This document shows positions 48,787 through 57,435 of a DNA stretch of 64,000 bases, piece by piece. The notes below the pieces were generated by a model, which was given only the letters and a program-made list of their open reading frames with translations, was not told the DNA's origin and made no database searches. The DNA is from Candidatus Acidiferrales bacterium (GTDB lineage: Bacteria > Acidobacteriota > Terriglobia > Acidiferrales > UBA7541): assembly GCA_030038535.1 (NCBI GenBank), contig JASHSV010000307.1:1-64000 (forward strand), given 5' to 3'. A program made the translations under genes and the position numbers. How positions within the stretch are numbered: position 1 is the first letter of the stretch; each line of letters starts with the position of its first letter.

Positions 48787-50154
48787 CTAGGCCCGCGCGA
48801 GTTCCTGGTAGAAGTGCGCCGCGGCCTTGATGCCACCGAAGTAGTTCTCCAGCGAGATGTGCTCGTCCGGCGCGTGCGCGTTTTCGTCCGGCAGCCCGAA
48901 TCCCATCAGGATGCACGGAATCTTGTAGGCGTCGTACATGTCGGTGACGAAAGGAATCGAGCCCCCCTCGCGGATGAACACCGCCTTCTTCCCGAAGCCC
49001 TTCTCCAGCGCGCGGTGCGCGGCCTCGAAATACGGGTGGTTGTAGGGCGCCACCCACGGTTTGCCCCTGCTGAGCACTTCAATTTTGCAGTGCACCGTTT
49101 TCGGCAGCAGTTTGCGGATGTATTTTTCCACCTGCCGGGCGATTTTCTCCGGTTTCTGGTTCGGCACCAACCGCGTCGAGAATTTCGCCCAGGCCTTCGA
49201 CGGGATCACCGTCTTTGCCCCTTCGCTCATGTACCCGCCCCACATCCCGTTCAGCTCCAGCGTGGGCCGGCACCAGAGTTGCTCCACCACCGAGTATCCC
49301 TTTTCGCCGGAAAGCGCCGGGGCCCCCACGTTTTTCTTAAACGTGCTCAGCTTCCACGGAAGGGAATTGAGCGCCCGCCGTTCTGTCTTCGTGAGCGTGG
49401 CCACGTCGTCGTAAAAGCCCGGAACCGTCACCCGGAAATTCTTGTCGTGCAGCTTGGCAAACAGCTCCGCCAGGATGGTCAGTGGGTTCGGTACCGCGCC
49501 CCCGAACACGCCCGAATGCAGGTCTTGTGCCGGGCCCGTAAGTTCAATCTGGTAATAATTGAGGCCACGAATGGCGTAGGTCACCGACGGCACCCCGGGT
49601 GCGAGCATGCTCGTATCGGATACAACCAGCACGTCGGCCCGAAGGCGCTCCTTCTGTTCCCTCACGTACGCGTTCAGCGCTGCCCCGCCCACCTCTTCTT
49701 CACCCTCGATAATCACCTTCACATTTACCGGCAGCCGGCCCTCCGTCTTCGTGAGCGCCTCAAACGCCGCCAGATGAATGTGCACCTGGCCCTTGTCGTC
49801 CACGGCCCCGCGGCCGTAAAGGTTGCCTCCGCGCACCGAGGGCTCGAACGCCGGCGTGGTCCAAAGGTTGTCGGGCTCGGAGGGCTGCACGTCGTAGTGG
49901 CCGTAGAAGAGTACCGTGGGCTTCCCCGGAATCTGCTGGCTTTGCGCGTACACCAGCGGATGGCCCTTCGTGGGGATCAGCTCTACCGTCTCAAACTGTC
50001 CGCGCAGCTTTTCCACCACCCAGCGCGCTGCCCGCTCCACGTCCGCCTTGTGCTCCGACTGCGTGCTGATGCTGGGTATCTTCAAGAACTCGACGAGTTC
50101 CGCCAAGTTCGCATCCCGCCGCGACTCGATGTACTCGATAGGGGTCATTCGCAA
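48787..50154 (-). CDS. M20-family dipeptidase
   Basis: VLFYGHYDVQPSEPDNLWTTPAFEP, GRGAVDDKGQVHIHLAAFEAL, IEGEEEVGG. Confidence 0.96.
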   Translation of the reverse strand: MRMTPIEYIESRRDANLAELVEFLKIPSISTQSEHKADVERAARWVVEKLRGQFETVELIPTKGHPLVYAQSQQIPGKPTVLFYGHYDVQPSEPDNLWTTPAFEPSVRGGNLYGRGAVDDKGQVHIHLAAFEALTKTEGRLPVNVKVIIEGEEEVGGAALNAYVREQKERLRADVLVVSDTSMLAPGVPSVTYAIRGLNYYQIELTGPAQDLHSGVFGGAVPNPLTILAELFAKLHDKNFRVTVPGFYDDVATLTKTERRALNSLPWKLSTFKKNVGAPALSGEKGYSVVEQLWCRPTLELNGMWGGYMSEGAKTVIPSKAWAKFSTRLVPNQKPEKIARQVEKYIRKLLPKTVHCKIEVLSRGKPWVAPYNHPYFEAAHRALEKGFGKKAVFIREGGSIPFVTDMYDAYKIPCILMGFGLPDENAHAPDEHISLENYFGGIKAAAHFYQELARA

Positions 50155-50384
50155 TCTGCTCCTTGTGGTTCGGGCCCTGGGCGGGCGAAACGACCATTCT
50201 ACGCATCGTCCTCACCTTGCTCAAGTGGGCCGCCCCTGCCCCTCACTCCAAGTAGTAACAGTTCTGACCTCAAATCCACGGCTCACTGCGCTCGGAACGC
50301 GAATTTCCCCCCTGTGGCGGAAACCAGACGCTGTCGGCTCCCCGGCATTGACGCCACTCCGCGCTTGGGGCAGGATACCCGCCT

Positions 50385-50750
50385 ATGGCCACGTCTGAGG
50401 CAGAAAACAAGCGGCGCAGCTCACGCGTCTTCGCACGCATGCACGTCCGTGCCGCGGGACGCGACACGCGCGGCCACAAATTCACCAAGCAGGCTGAGAC
50501 CATCGTCATCAACGCACACGGCGCTCTCCTGTATCTCGACGCGGAGATTGATATGGGGTCTCTGGTCACCCTGCGCAGCCCCGCCACCGAAGAGGACCAG
50601 GAAAGCCGCGTCGTCTATATCGGCGGCGCTTCCGAGCGCGGCATGCGCCTCGGCCTCGAGTTCGTCTCGCCCGCCCCGCACTTCTGGGGCATCGACTTTC
50701 CGCCCTCGGATTGGAAGGCGCCTGTACCTCCTCCCGCTCCCAGCGCCTGA
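50385..50750 (+). CDS. PilZ-domain protein
   Basis: ENKRRSSRVFARMHVRAAGRD...ETIVINAHGALLYLDAEIDMGSLVTLRSP...RMRLGLEFVSP. Confidence 0.8.
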   Translation: MATSEAENKRRSSRVFARMHVRAAGRDTRGHKFTKQAETIVINAHGALLYLDAEIDMGSLVTLRSPATEEDQESRVVYIGGASERGMRLGLEFVSPAPHFWGIDFPPSDWKAPVPPPAPSA

Positions 50751-50823
50751 CCTTTTCCCCTGGCCCGCTCTCGCCCGGCCCTCGAACTTCCCCGCCCCGT
50801 CTCCTCCATTCGGATCTTTGGAC

Positions 50824-53295
50824 CTATTCGTACCGCAGCGCCGTCAGAGGGTCCACCCGCGTCGCGCGCCGCGCGGGCACGTAGCAGGCCACCAGCGCAA
50901 TCACCCCCACCGCCACCGCCGTCCCCGCCAAAACCACCGGGTCCGTCACGCCTAGCCCGAACAGCATCGGCGCCAGCAAGCGCCGCAGAATTAGAATGCC
51001 CCCGGCGAGCCCCAGCGCGATTCCCGCCAGCGCCAGCCGCATCCCCTGCCCCACGACTAGCCCGAGCACGTCCCCCGGCTGCGCTCCCAGGGCCATTCGG
51101 ATTCCCAGATCGTGTGTTTGCTGAGTCACCGAATACGAGATCACGCCGTAGATTCCCACCCCGGCAAGCGCCGTGGCCAGTCCGGCAAACAAAGCCACCA
51201 GTGCCATGCTCAATCGCCGCCGCGACGCCAGCGCCTCCACGTATTGCTCCATCGTTTTGACTTCCGAGACGGGCTGGTCCTTGTCCACTGCCTCAACCTC
51301 ACGCCGTACCGCGGCCGCCAGGCCCATCGGGTCGGAGGCAGTGCGGATCACCAGCCGCATCACCGGAGATGGATTCTGGAGGTAGGGCACATAAACGATC
51401 GGCGCCTTGGCTTCTCCCACCTGGGATTCCGTTGTGTCGCCCACCACCCCCGCAATCGTGATCCACGACGCGTTCAGCACAGGAAAAAAGGGCGACGGCG
51501 CGTCCACCCGGAACTCGATTTGTTTTCCCGTAGGATCCCCATCACGGAAAAACTCCCGCGCAAACGCCTGGTTCACCACCGCTACTGGCTGCCGCTGTTC
51601 CGCGTCCGCATCCGACAGCTCGCGCCCCTGGAGCAGCGGAATCCGCATCGTCGAAAAGTAGCGTGCATCCACGGCGCGGAATTGCGTCACCAGTTCCTCG
51701 CCCCGGGCGCGCGGCGCCGCTCCCGCAATCTGGAAGTTGATGTGTCCGATCCACCCGGTGAGCGGCAGATAATTGACCATTCCCGCCGATTCCACGCCCG
51801 CCAGCGCCCTCACCCGCTCGTCCACCTGGCGGAAGAACGACGCGAACTGCGCCGCCTGCTCGTAGCGGTACGACGGCAGGCTGATTTGCATCGTCAGCAG
51901 ATTTTGCGGATCGTACCCCAGCTTCTCCGACAGCACGTTCACAAAGCTCCGCGCCAGCAGCCCCGCGCCCGCCAGCAGCAGCAGCGAGATCGCCATTTCG
52001 ATCACCACCAGCCCGCTGCGCACCCAGTTCCCTCGCCGGCCTCCCGCGCCGCCTCGCCCGCCTTCCTTCAGCGCCTCGCTCAGTCGGGATTGCGATACCT
52101 GGAACGCCGGCGCCAGCCCGAACAGGATCCCCGTGCCGATGGAAACCGCCAGCGTAAACAGCAGCACGTCCGTGTCGATTCGGATCGTCCGCGCAAAGGG
52201 GATTTCGTACTGGCTGCCCGCCGCCGGCAAAAACAGAGGCAGCAGCCTCAGCCCGCCGAATCCCAGCGCCAGCCCCAAGGCCCCCCCGCACACGCCCAGC
52301 AGCACGCTCTCCGTCAGCACCTGTAGCAGCAGCCGGCCCCGTCCCGCGCCCAGCGACGAGCGCACGGCCATCTCCCGCTCCCGTGAACTGGCGCGCGAGA
52401 GCAACAGATTCGCGATGTTCACGCACGCGATCAGCAGCACCAGCCCCGCCACCGCTAGCAGCATCTCCAGCGCCGGCCGCAGCGCCTGCGTTGCTTCCGA
52501 GTGCATCGCCGCCACGCGCGCATCAAACGTGGGATCTGCCGCCGGATACTCCTCGTGGAGCTGCCGCACGATGGCTTTTATGTCCGCGTCGGCCTGCGCG
52601 ATGGTTACTCCGGGCTTCATCAGCCCGAAGACGATCAGCACGTGCTGCTCCCGGTTCATGTTTCCGCTGTCGAAGGTAAACGGCATCCACAGGTCGTACT
52701 CCCACCCCGAGTTTCCCCACAGGTTGAAGTCGGGCGGCAGCACCCCGATTACCGTGTACGGCTTGTCGTCCACCGTGATGCTGCGGCCCAGCGCGTCCGA
52801 TCGCCCGCCGAAATGTTCCTGCCAGAACCGGTAGCTCAGCAGGGCCACCTGCCCGTGCCCGGGAAGCTCTTCTTCGGGCAGGAAAACTCGGCCGATCACG
52901 GGAGTCACACGGAACACATCAAAAAAGTTTGCCGAAGCCCTCGCTCCCCACACCTGTGCCGGTTCCGCCGTCCCCGCCAGGTTGTAATATCCAGAGGTCC
53001 ACCCCGCCAATTGCTCGAAGCTGTGATTTCGCGCCTTCCAGTCCAGGTATTCGGCCGCTGAGGCCGCCCCGCGCGTGTAATTCAGCCGCCGCTCCACCTT
53101 CCGCACCATCACAATGCGGTCCGAATCGGGGAACGGGAGTGGACGCAGCAGCACCGCGTTCACCACGCTGAAGATCGCCGCGTTCGCGCCGATTCCCAGC
53201 CCCAGCGTGATGAGCGCCACGGCGGAAAACGCCGGGTTGCGCACCAATCCCCGCAGCCCGAATTTCACGTCTCTCCAGAAGTAGTCCCCGCCCAT
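50824..53295 (-). CDS. ABC transporter permease, MacB/FtsX type (ADOP family)
   Basis: FWRDVKFGLRGLVRNPAFSAVALITLGLGIGANAAIFSVVNAVLLRPLPFPDSDR; duplicated MacB_PCD/FtsX architecture. Confidence 0.95.
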   Translation of the reverse strand: MGGDYFWRDVKFGLRGLVRNPAFSAVALITLGLGIGANAAIFSVVNAVLLRPLPFPDSDRIVMVRKVERRLNYTRGAASAAEYLDWKARNHSFEQLAGWTSGYYNLAGTAEPAQVWGARASANFFDVFRVTPVIGRVFLPEEELPGHGQVALLSYRFWQEHFGGRSDALGRSITVDDKPYTVIGVLPPDFNLWGNSGWEYDLWMPFTFDSGNMNREQHVLIVFGLMKPGVTIAQADADIKAIVRQLHEEYPAADPTFDARVAAMHSEATQALRPALEMLLAVAGLVLLIACVNIANLLLSRASSREREMAVRSSLGAGRGRLLLQVLTESVLLGVCGGALGLALGFGGLRLLPLFLPAAGSQYEIPFARTIRIDTDVLLFTLAVSIGTGILFGLAPAFQVSQSRLSEALKEGGRGGAGGRRGNWVRSGLVVIEMAISLLLLAGAGLLARSFVNVLSEKLGYDPQNLLTMQISLPSYRYEQAAQFASFFRQVDERVRALAGVESAGMVNYLPLTGWIGHINFQIAGAAPRARGEELVTQFRAVDARYFSTMRIPLLQGRELSDADAEQRQPVAVVNQAFAREFFRDGDPTGKQIEFRVDAPSPFFPVLNASWITIAGVVGDTTESQVGEAKAPIVYVPYLQNPSPVMRLVIRTASDPMGLAAAVRREVEAVDKDQPVSEVKTMEQYVEALASRRRLSMALVALFAGLATALAGVGIYGVISYSVTQQTHDLGIRMALGAQPGDVLGLVVGQGMRLALAGIALGLAGGILILRRLLAPMLFGLGVTDPVVLAGTAVAVGVIALVACYVPARRATRVDPLTALRYE

Positions 53296-53553
53296 GCCCA
53301 AGCCGCCCGCTGCCTCTGCGGGCGCTCTCCTCTCGCACTCCACTCGCGGCGCGGCCGATACTACTACAGTTCGCGGGGCGCAGAAGGGCGGGCATTATCG
53401 AAGTTGTGTATGACAAACACCTAACGGCAGGCCGCTTCCGGCCTCTTTGTGCAGCGTTCCCGATTGTTCGCTCTGCTGGTTGTCAGCCGCGCCCGTCGCG
53501 CCTACGATTCCTCTCGCGGCTCATCGCACGGAGAAAAGCATCCGGGAGCACCC

Positions 53554-54201
53554 ATGCCCCAAATCAGAGTCCACGCGTTTGGGATTTCCATCGATGGCTT
53601 CGGCGCTGGTCCCGGCCAAAGCCTCGAAAGTCCGCTCGGCATCGGCGGCTTGGCGCTGTTCGGCTGGATGTTTGCCACACGCACCTTCGAGCGCCGCATC
53701 GGCAAGGAAGGCGGGACAACGGGAGTTGACGATGATTTCGTCGCGCGCAGCTTCCACAACGTCGGCGCCTGGATCATGGGCCGCAACATGTTCGGCCCGG
53801 TTCGCGGCCCCTGGCCCGACGAGTCCTGGAAAGGCTGGTGGGGCGAAGATCCGCCCTTCCATACGCCCGTCTTCGTCCTCACCCACCATGAGCGCGCCTC
53901 GATTCCCATGGCCGGCGAAACCACCTTTCATTTCGTCACCGGCGGAATCCACGAAGCCCTCGAGCGCGCCTCCGCTGTGGCAAACGGGAAAGACATTCGC
54001 ATCGGCGGCGGCGTCTCCACCATCCAGCAGTTTCTTCGCGCTCGACTCATTGACGATCTGCATCTCGCCATCGCGCCCGTTCTTCTCGGCTCCGGCGCAC
54101 CGTTCTTCGCCGGCATCGATCTGCTCCAACTTGGCTACCGCCCGACCGAGCACGTCTCCACGCCCAAAGCCACCCACATCATTCTCACGAAACAAAGTTG
54201 A
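53554..54201 (+). CDS. Dihydrofolate reductase-family (RibD C-terminal-like) protein
   Basis: IRVHAFGISIDGFGAGPGQSLESPLGIGGLALFGWMFATR...GGVSTIQQFLRARLIDDLHLAIAPVLLGSGAPFFAGID. Confidence 0.93.
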   Translation: MPQIRVHAFGISIDGFGAGPGQSLESPLGIGGLALFGWMFATRTFERRIGKEGGTTGVDDDFVARSFHNVGAWIMGRNMFGPVRGPWPDESWKGWWGEDPPFHTPVFVLTHHERASIPMAGETTFHFVTGGIHEALERASAVANGKDIRIGGGVSTIQQFLRARLIDDLHLAIAPVLLGSGAPFFAGIDLLQLGYRPTEHVSTPKATHIILTKQS

Positions 54202-54258
54202 ATCGCCGCGCGCCTACCATCCCGGCAAGTCGCGTCTGCGAGTTATAATTCGGACTGC

Positions 54259-54348
54259 GGAGGGGTGGGTGAGCGGTTTAAACCGGCGGTCTTGAAAACC
54301 GTTAGGCCCGTGAGGGTCTCGGGGGTTCGAATCCCTCCCCCTCCGCCA
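54259..54348 (+). tRNA. tRNA-Ser(TGA)
   Basis: GGAGGGG/CCCCTCC acceptor stem, loop CTTGAAA (anticodon TGA), long class II variable arm, GGTTCGAATCC, encoded CCA. Confidence 0.95.
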
Positions 54349-54371
54349 CCCTTTCCGACCAGGAAAGGGTG
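54349..54371. repeat. Near-perfect inverted repeat directly after tRNA-Ser (likely tRNA terminator stem)
   Basis: CACCCTTTCC-GACCA-GGAAAGGGTG straddling the tRNA 3' end. Confidence 0.6.
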
Positions 54372-54752
54372 TCCTGCCTGCCCGCCGAAGTCTTGGCGAA
54401 GGCGGGCCATCAGCTAAGAATCACCAGTCGCCGCCTACTACGACAAAAAATCCCCTTTTTTTCGATTTTATACGGGGTAGGAATCTCGGCCGGTTTCTCC
54501 TACTCTCCCGCCATGGACGCGTTCACCACCCACTCCCCGAGACTTGCATCCCAGCCACGCTCGTCGATTCCTTCTCTGCTCTTCACCAGTCAGCAGCCAC
54601 TAGTCACCAGCCACTGCACAGCTAACTCCTTTAGATTGCACATTTACATCCCTCATGGGGGGGGGGGGGGGACATGTTGCGGGATACGGACCCGGCGCAT
54701 CCCTGACACGATGAACCAACCAAGCCCTGCTCGTCCGGCATTGGCCTTTGCG

Positions 54753-55253
54753 CTAGCGAACCGCTCGCATCTCGCGCTCTCTGCGCTTCTCACGCCGCCG
54801 GTAGGTAATTTCAACCGTAAATTGAATCCTCTTCTCCCTCGTCTCCGGCCGCGCCGCCCGGCAGATCCAGTCGATGATGTGGTTCTGCTTTCCCGGCGCA
54901 AACTTCTCGAAGTGCTCCAGCACCCCTTCACCCCGCAGCGCCGTCTTCAAATCCTCAGGAATCACCACCCTCAAGGGTCGGGTGTGCACCCGGATATGAA
55001 CTCGTACCATGTCCCCGGTGCTTGCTTCTGCGATCTCCCGCGTCCGCGCATTCATCCGCAACCGATGTCGGCCGCCTCCGGCGGGGGAGAGGCTCGCCGT
55101 AAACTCCGCCACATTGTTGATGCGCGCGCTCACAGGAACCGGCCCACGTTTTCCAATCGCCTTGCTAATTTCCGCCGGCACTTCGACGGCGTAGAATCCG
55201 CCACGATCCACCTGCACCAGCCGCGCAGCAAACCTGAATACGCGCTCCTTCAT
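54753..55253 (-). CDS. DUF1905/YdeI-like protein
   Basis: FAARLVQVDRGGFYAVEVPAEISKAIGKRGPVPVSARINN...VVIPEDLKTALRGEGVLEHFEKFAPGKQNHIIDWI. Confidence 0.88.
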   Translation of the reverse strand: MKERVFRFAARLVQVDRGGFYAVEVPAEISKAIGKRGPVPVSARINNVAEFTASLSPAGGGRHRLRMNARTREIAEASTGDMVRVHIRVHTRPLRVVIPEDLKTALRGEGVLEHFEKFAPGKQNHIIDWICRAARPETREKRIQFTVEITYRRREKRREREMRAVR

Positions 55254-55424
55254 GGTTGCCCCTTCTTGGTTCCTTCACTTTCCTTTCTCCTCTGCGCCAA
55301 CCACTTACCTCTGACCCCTACCTACCGCCTTGAAAAGTACAGGTTAGCCCTTTCTCACAGGCCAGTACCAATAGTACTAGTGTGTCCGGGCGGACAGGCC
55401 GGTAAAGTCCTCGCTCAGGTCCAT

Positions 55425-57269
55425 ATGTCGCTTGCTCTCACTGCTCAGTCTGCAGCCGCCCGGGGTGTGCCGGACTCTCCCCGGAGCTCGAAGTTTCTAT
55501 CTCCTTCGTCTGCCGCGGCTTGGATTGCCGCGGGATGGGTTCTGCTGGTCGGCGGCTATGTGGCCGGCGCGCTGCTCATTCCCCCCGGTGACCGGCTCAC
55601 TACCTTCGGCGACGTAGTGCAGTGTTTTGTTCCCCTTCTGGCCAACACAGGCCTGCTGCTGAACGCCGCCTCTCCCCGCTGGAGGCAGAACTGGTTCTGG
55701 CTGCTCTTGGCTGCGGGCTGCACGCTCTGGATGGGCGGACAAGTCCTCTGGACGCATTACGAGGTCTTCCTTCACCAGCCCAACCCGAATCCATTTCCCG
55801 GCGATCCCATTTTCTTCTTCCACACCGTACCCATGATCGCCGCCCTTACGCTCCAGCCGCAAACGCGTCGGACGGAACCCGGCAGGCGCTACGGCTTGGT
55901 GGATTTCGGCCTGCTCCTGATCTGGTGGACCTTCCTCTACTTTTTCTTCGTCGTCCCCTGGCAGTCCGTGATGCCGAAGCGCGACTACTACAACGATGCC
56001 TTCAATTATCTCTATTTGTTCCAGAACTCGGTTCTTCTGATCGGCCTCGGTGCGTTGAGCTGGAAGACCCGCGGGGCGTGGCGACGCACCTACCTCGCGT
56101 TGTTCTTTTCGAGCGGCCTGTATCTGTTGGGTTCGACGCTCATCAATGCGGCCCTGGATCGCAACTCCTACCATGCCGGCAGCCTCTACGATGTGCCTCT
56201 GGTTGCCTCGTTCGCCATGTTCGGAACCGCGGGATTTGTGGCCTATCGCGCATCGGCCGGCGCGGAGGCGCCCGGCGCGGTCTCCACGCGCAACAGCGCG
56301 TGGCCGGAGCGGCTGGCCATGGCCGCGCTCGTTTCCCTGCCACTATTCGCTCTCTGGAACCAGATCTGGAGCGATGCTCCGGTTTCCGTTCGCCACTATC
56401 GCCTGCTGCTCACGTTGGCCATGATGATTCCTTTCGACGCCCTGGTCTTCTGGCGCCAGCACCTCGTCAACTGCGAGCGCCTGGACCTGCTGCGCACCTC
56501 CGAGGAGTCGCTCGAAAACCTGCGGCGCCTCCAGAACCAGTTGGTGCAGACGGAGAAGCTTTCCTCCCTCGGTCAGCTCGCCGCGGGCGCTGCGCACGAA
56601 ATCAACAATCCGCTGACGGCCATCCTGGGCTTCACCGATGTTCTCGAAGCCGACCGCGCTCTGGCCCCGCGCTTCCGCACTCTCGTGGAAAAAATTCGCG
56701 CGCAGGCGCTGCGCACCAAGTCTCTCGTCACCAGCCTGCTCAGCTTTGCCCGGCAGGTTCCCGCGGAAAAGGTCCTGCTCGATATCAACCAGGTTCTCGC
56801 CAGCGCCGTCCAATTGCGCTCGCTCGACCTGCGCGACAAGAACGTCAAGCTCGAGTTCGCTCCCGAGACGCTGCTGCCCGGCGTTCGCGGCGATCCCAAC
56901 CAGCTTCTTCAGGTCTTCTTCCACATCATCAATAATGCCGTGGACGCGCTCGAAGAGGTGGGCGGCGGGATTCTCGCCATCCGCACGCTTCGCGAGCGCC
57001 ACCGCGCTGTCGTCGAATTCTCCGACACGGGCCGCGGCGTGGAAGACCCCAAGAGGGTGTTCGATCCCTTCTATACCACCAAGCCGGTGGGCAAAGGTTC
57101 GGGCCTGGGACTTTCCATCTGCTACGGGATCGTGCAGGAGCATGGCGGCGAGATTACCTGTTTCAACCGGCCGGAAGGCGGCGCGACCTTCCGTGTGGAG
57201 TTGCCCGTGCTGCCGGTGATTGTGCCGCAGACGGTCGCTTCGTATTACTCGGCTACGAAGAACTCCTGA
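55425..57269 (+). CDS. Membrane sensor histidine kinase
   Basis: N-terminal multi-TM region; QLAAGAAHEINNPLTAILGFTDVLE (H box), VFFHIINNAVDALEE (N box), GLGLSICYGIVQEHGG (G box). Confidence 0.94.
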   Translation: MSLALTAQSAAARGVPDSPRSSKFLSPSSAAAWIAAGWVLLVGGYVAGALLIPPGDRLTTFGDVVQCFVPLLANTGLLLNAASPRWRQNWFWLLLAAGCTLWMGGQVLWTHYEVFLHQPNPNPFPGDPIFFFHTVPMIAALTLQPQTRRTEPGRRYGLVDFGLLLIWWTFLYFFFVVPWQSVMPKRDYYNDAFNYLYLFQNSVLLIGLGALSWKTRGAWRRTYLALFFSSGLYLLGSTLINAALDRNSYHAGSLYDVPLVASFAMFGTAGFVAYRASAGAEAPGAVSTRNSAWPERLAMAALVSLPLFALWNQIWSDAPVSVRHYRLLLTLAMMIPFDALVFWRQHLVNCERLDLLRTSEESLENLRRLQNQLVQTEKLSSLGQLAAGAAHEINNPLTAILGFTDVLEADRALAPRFRTLVEKIRAQALRTKSLVTSLLSFARQVPAEKVLLDINQVLASAVQLRSLDLRDKNVKLEFAPETLLPGVRGDPNQLLQVFFHIINNAVDALEEVGGGILAIRTLRERHRAVVEFSDTGRGVEDPKRVFDPFYTTKPVGKGSGLGLSICYGIVQEHGGEITCFNRPEGGATFRVELPVLPVIVPQTVASYYSATKNS

Positions 57270-57435
57270 GCTCGCCGCGCGTTTCGCAGCGTTCGAGCCC
57301 GGGAAAATGGAAGTGCCGAGGGGGGAATGCCGGCTGGCTCAATTGTTCCGGCTCTGACGCGTCTTGCAGGCGCGCAGCCTCTGGACTAGAGTCGCGGGCC
57401 TGAGGTTGGCCCGCCAGTCGGAATGGGGGATTGTC

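Noticed and set aside
48814-50955. 713-aa plus-strand ORF
   Set aside because: Antisense to the M20 dipeptidase; H/R-rich with no recognisable domain.
54259-54348. Class II tRNA considered as tRNA-Sec (selC) because a selenoprotein was found
   Set aside because: Anticodon loop CTTGAAA gives anticodon TGA and the 7-bp acceptor stem and long arm fit tRNA-Ser; tRNA-Sec would have anticodon TCA and an 8-bp acceptor stem.
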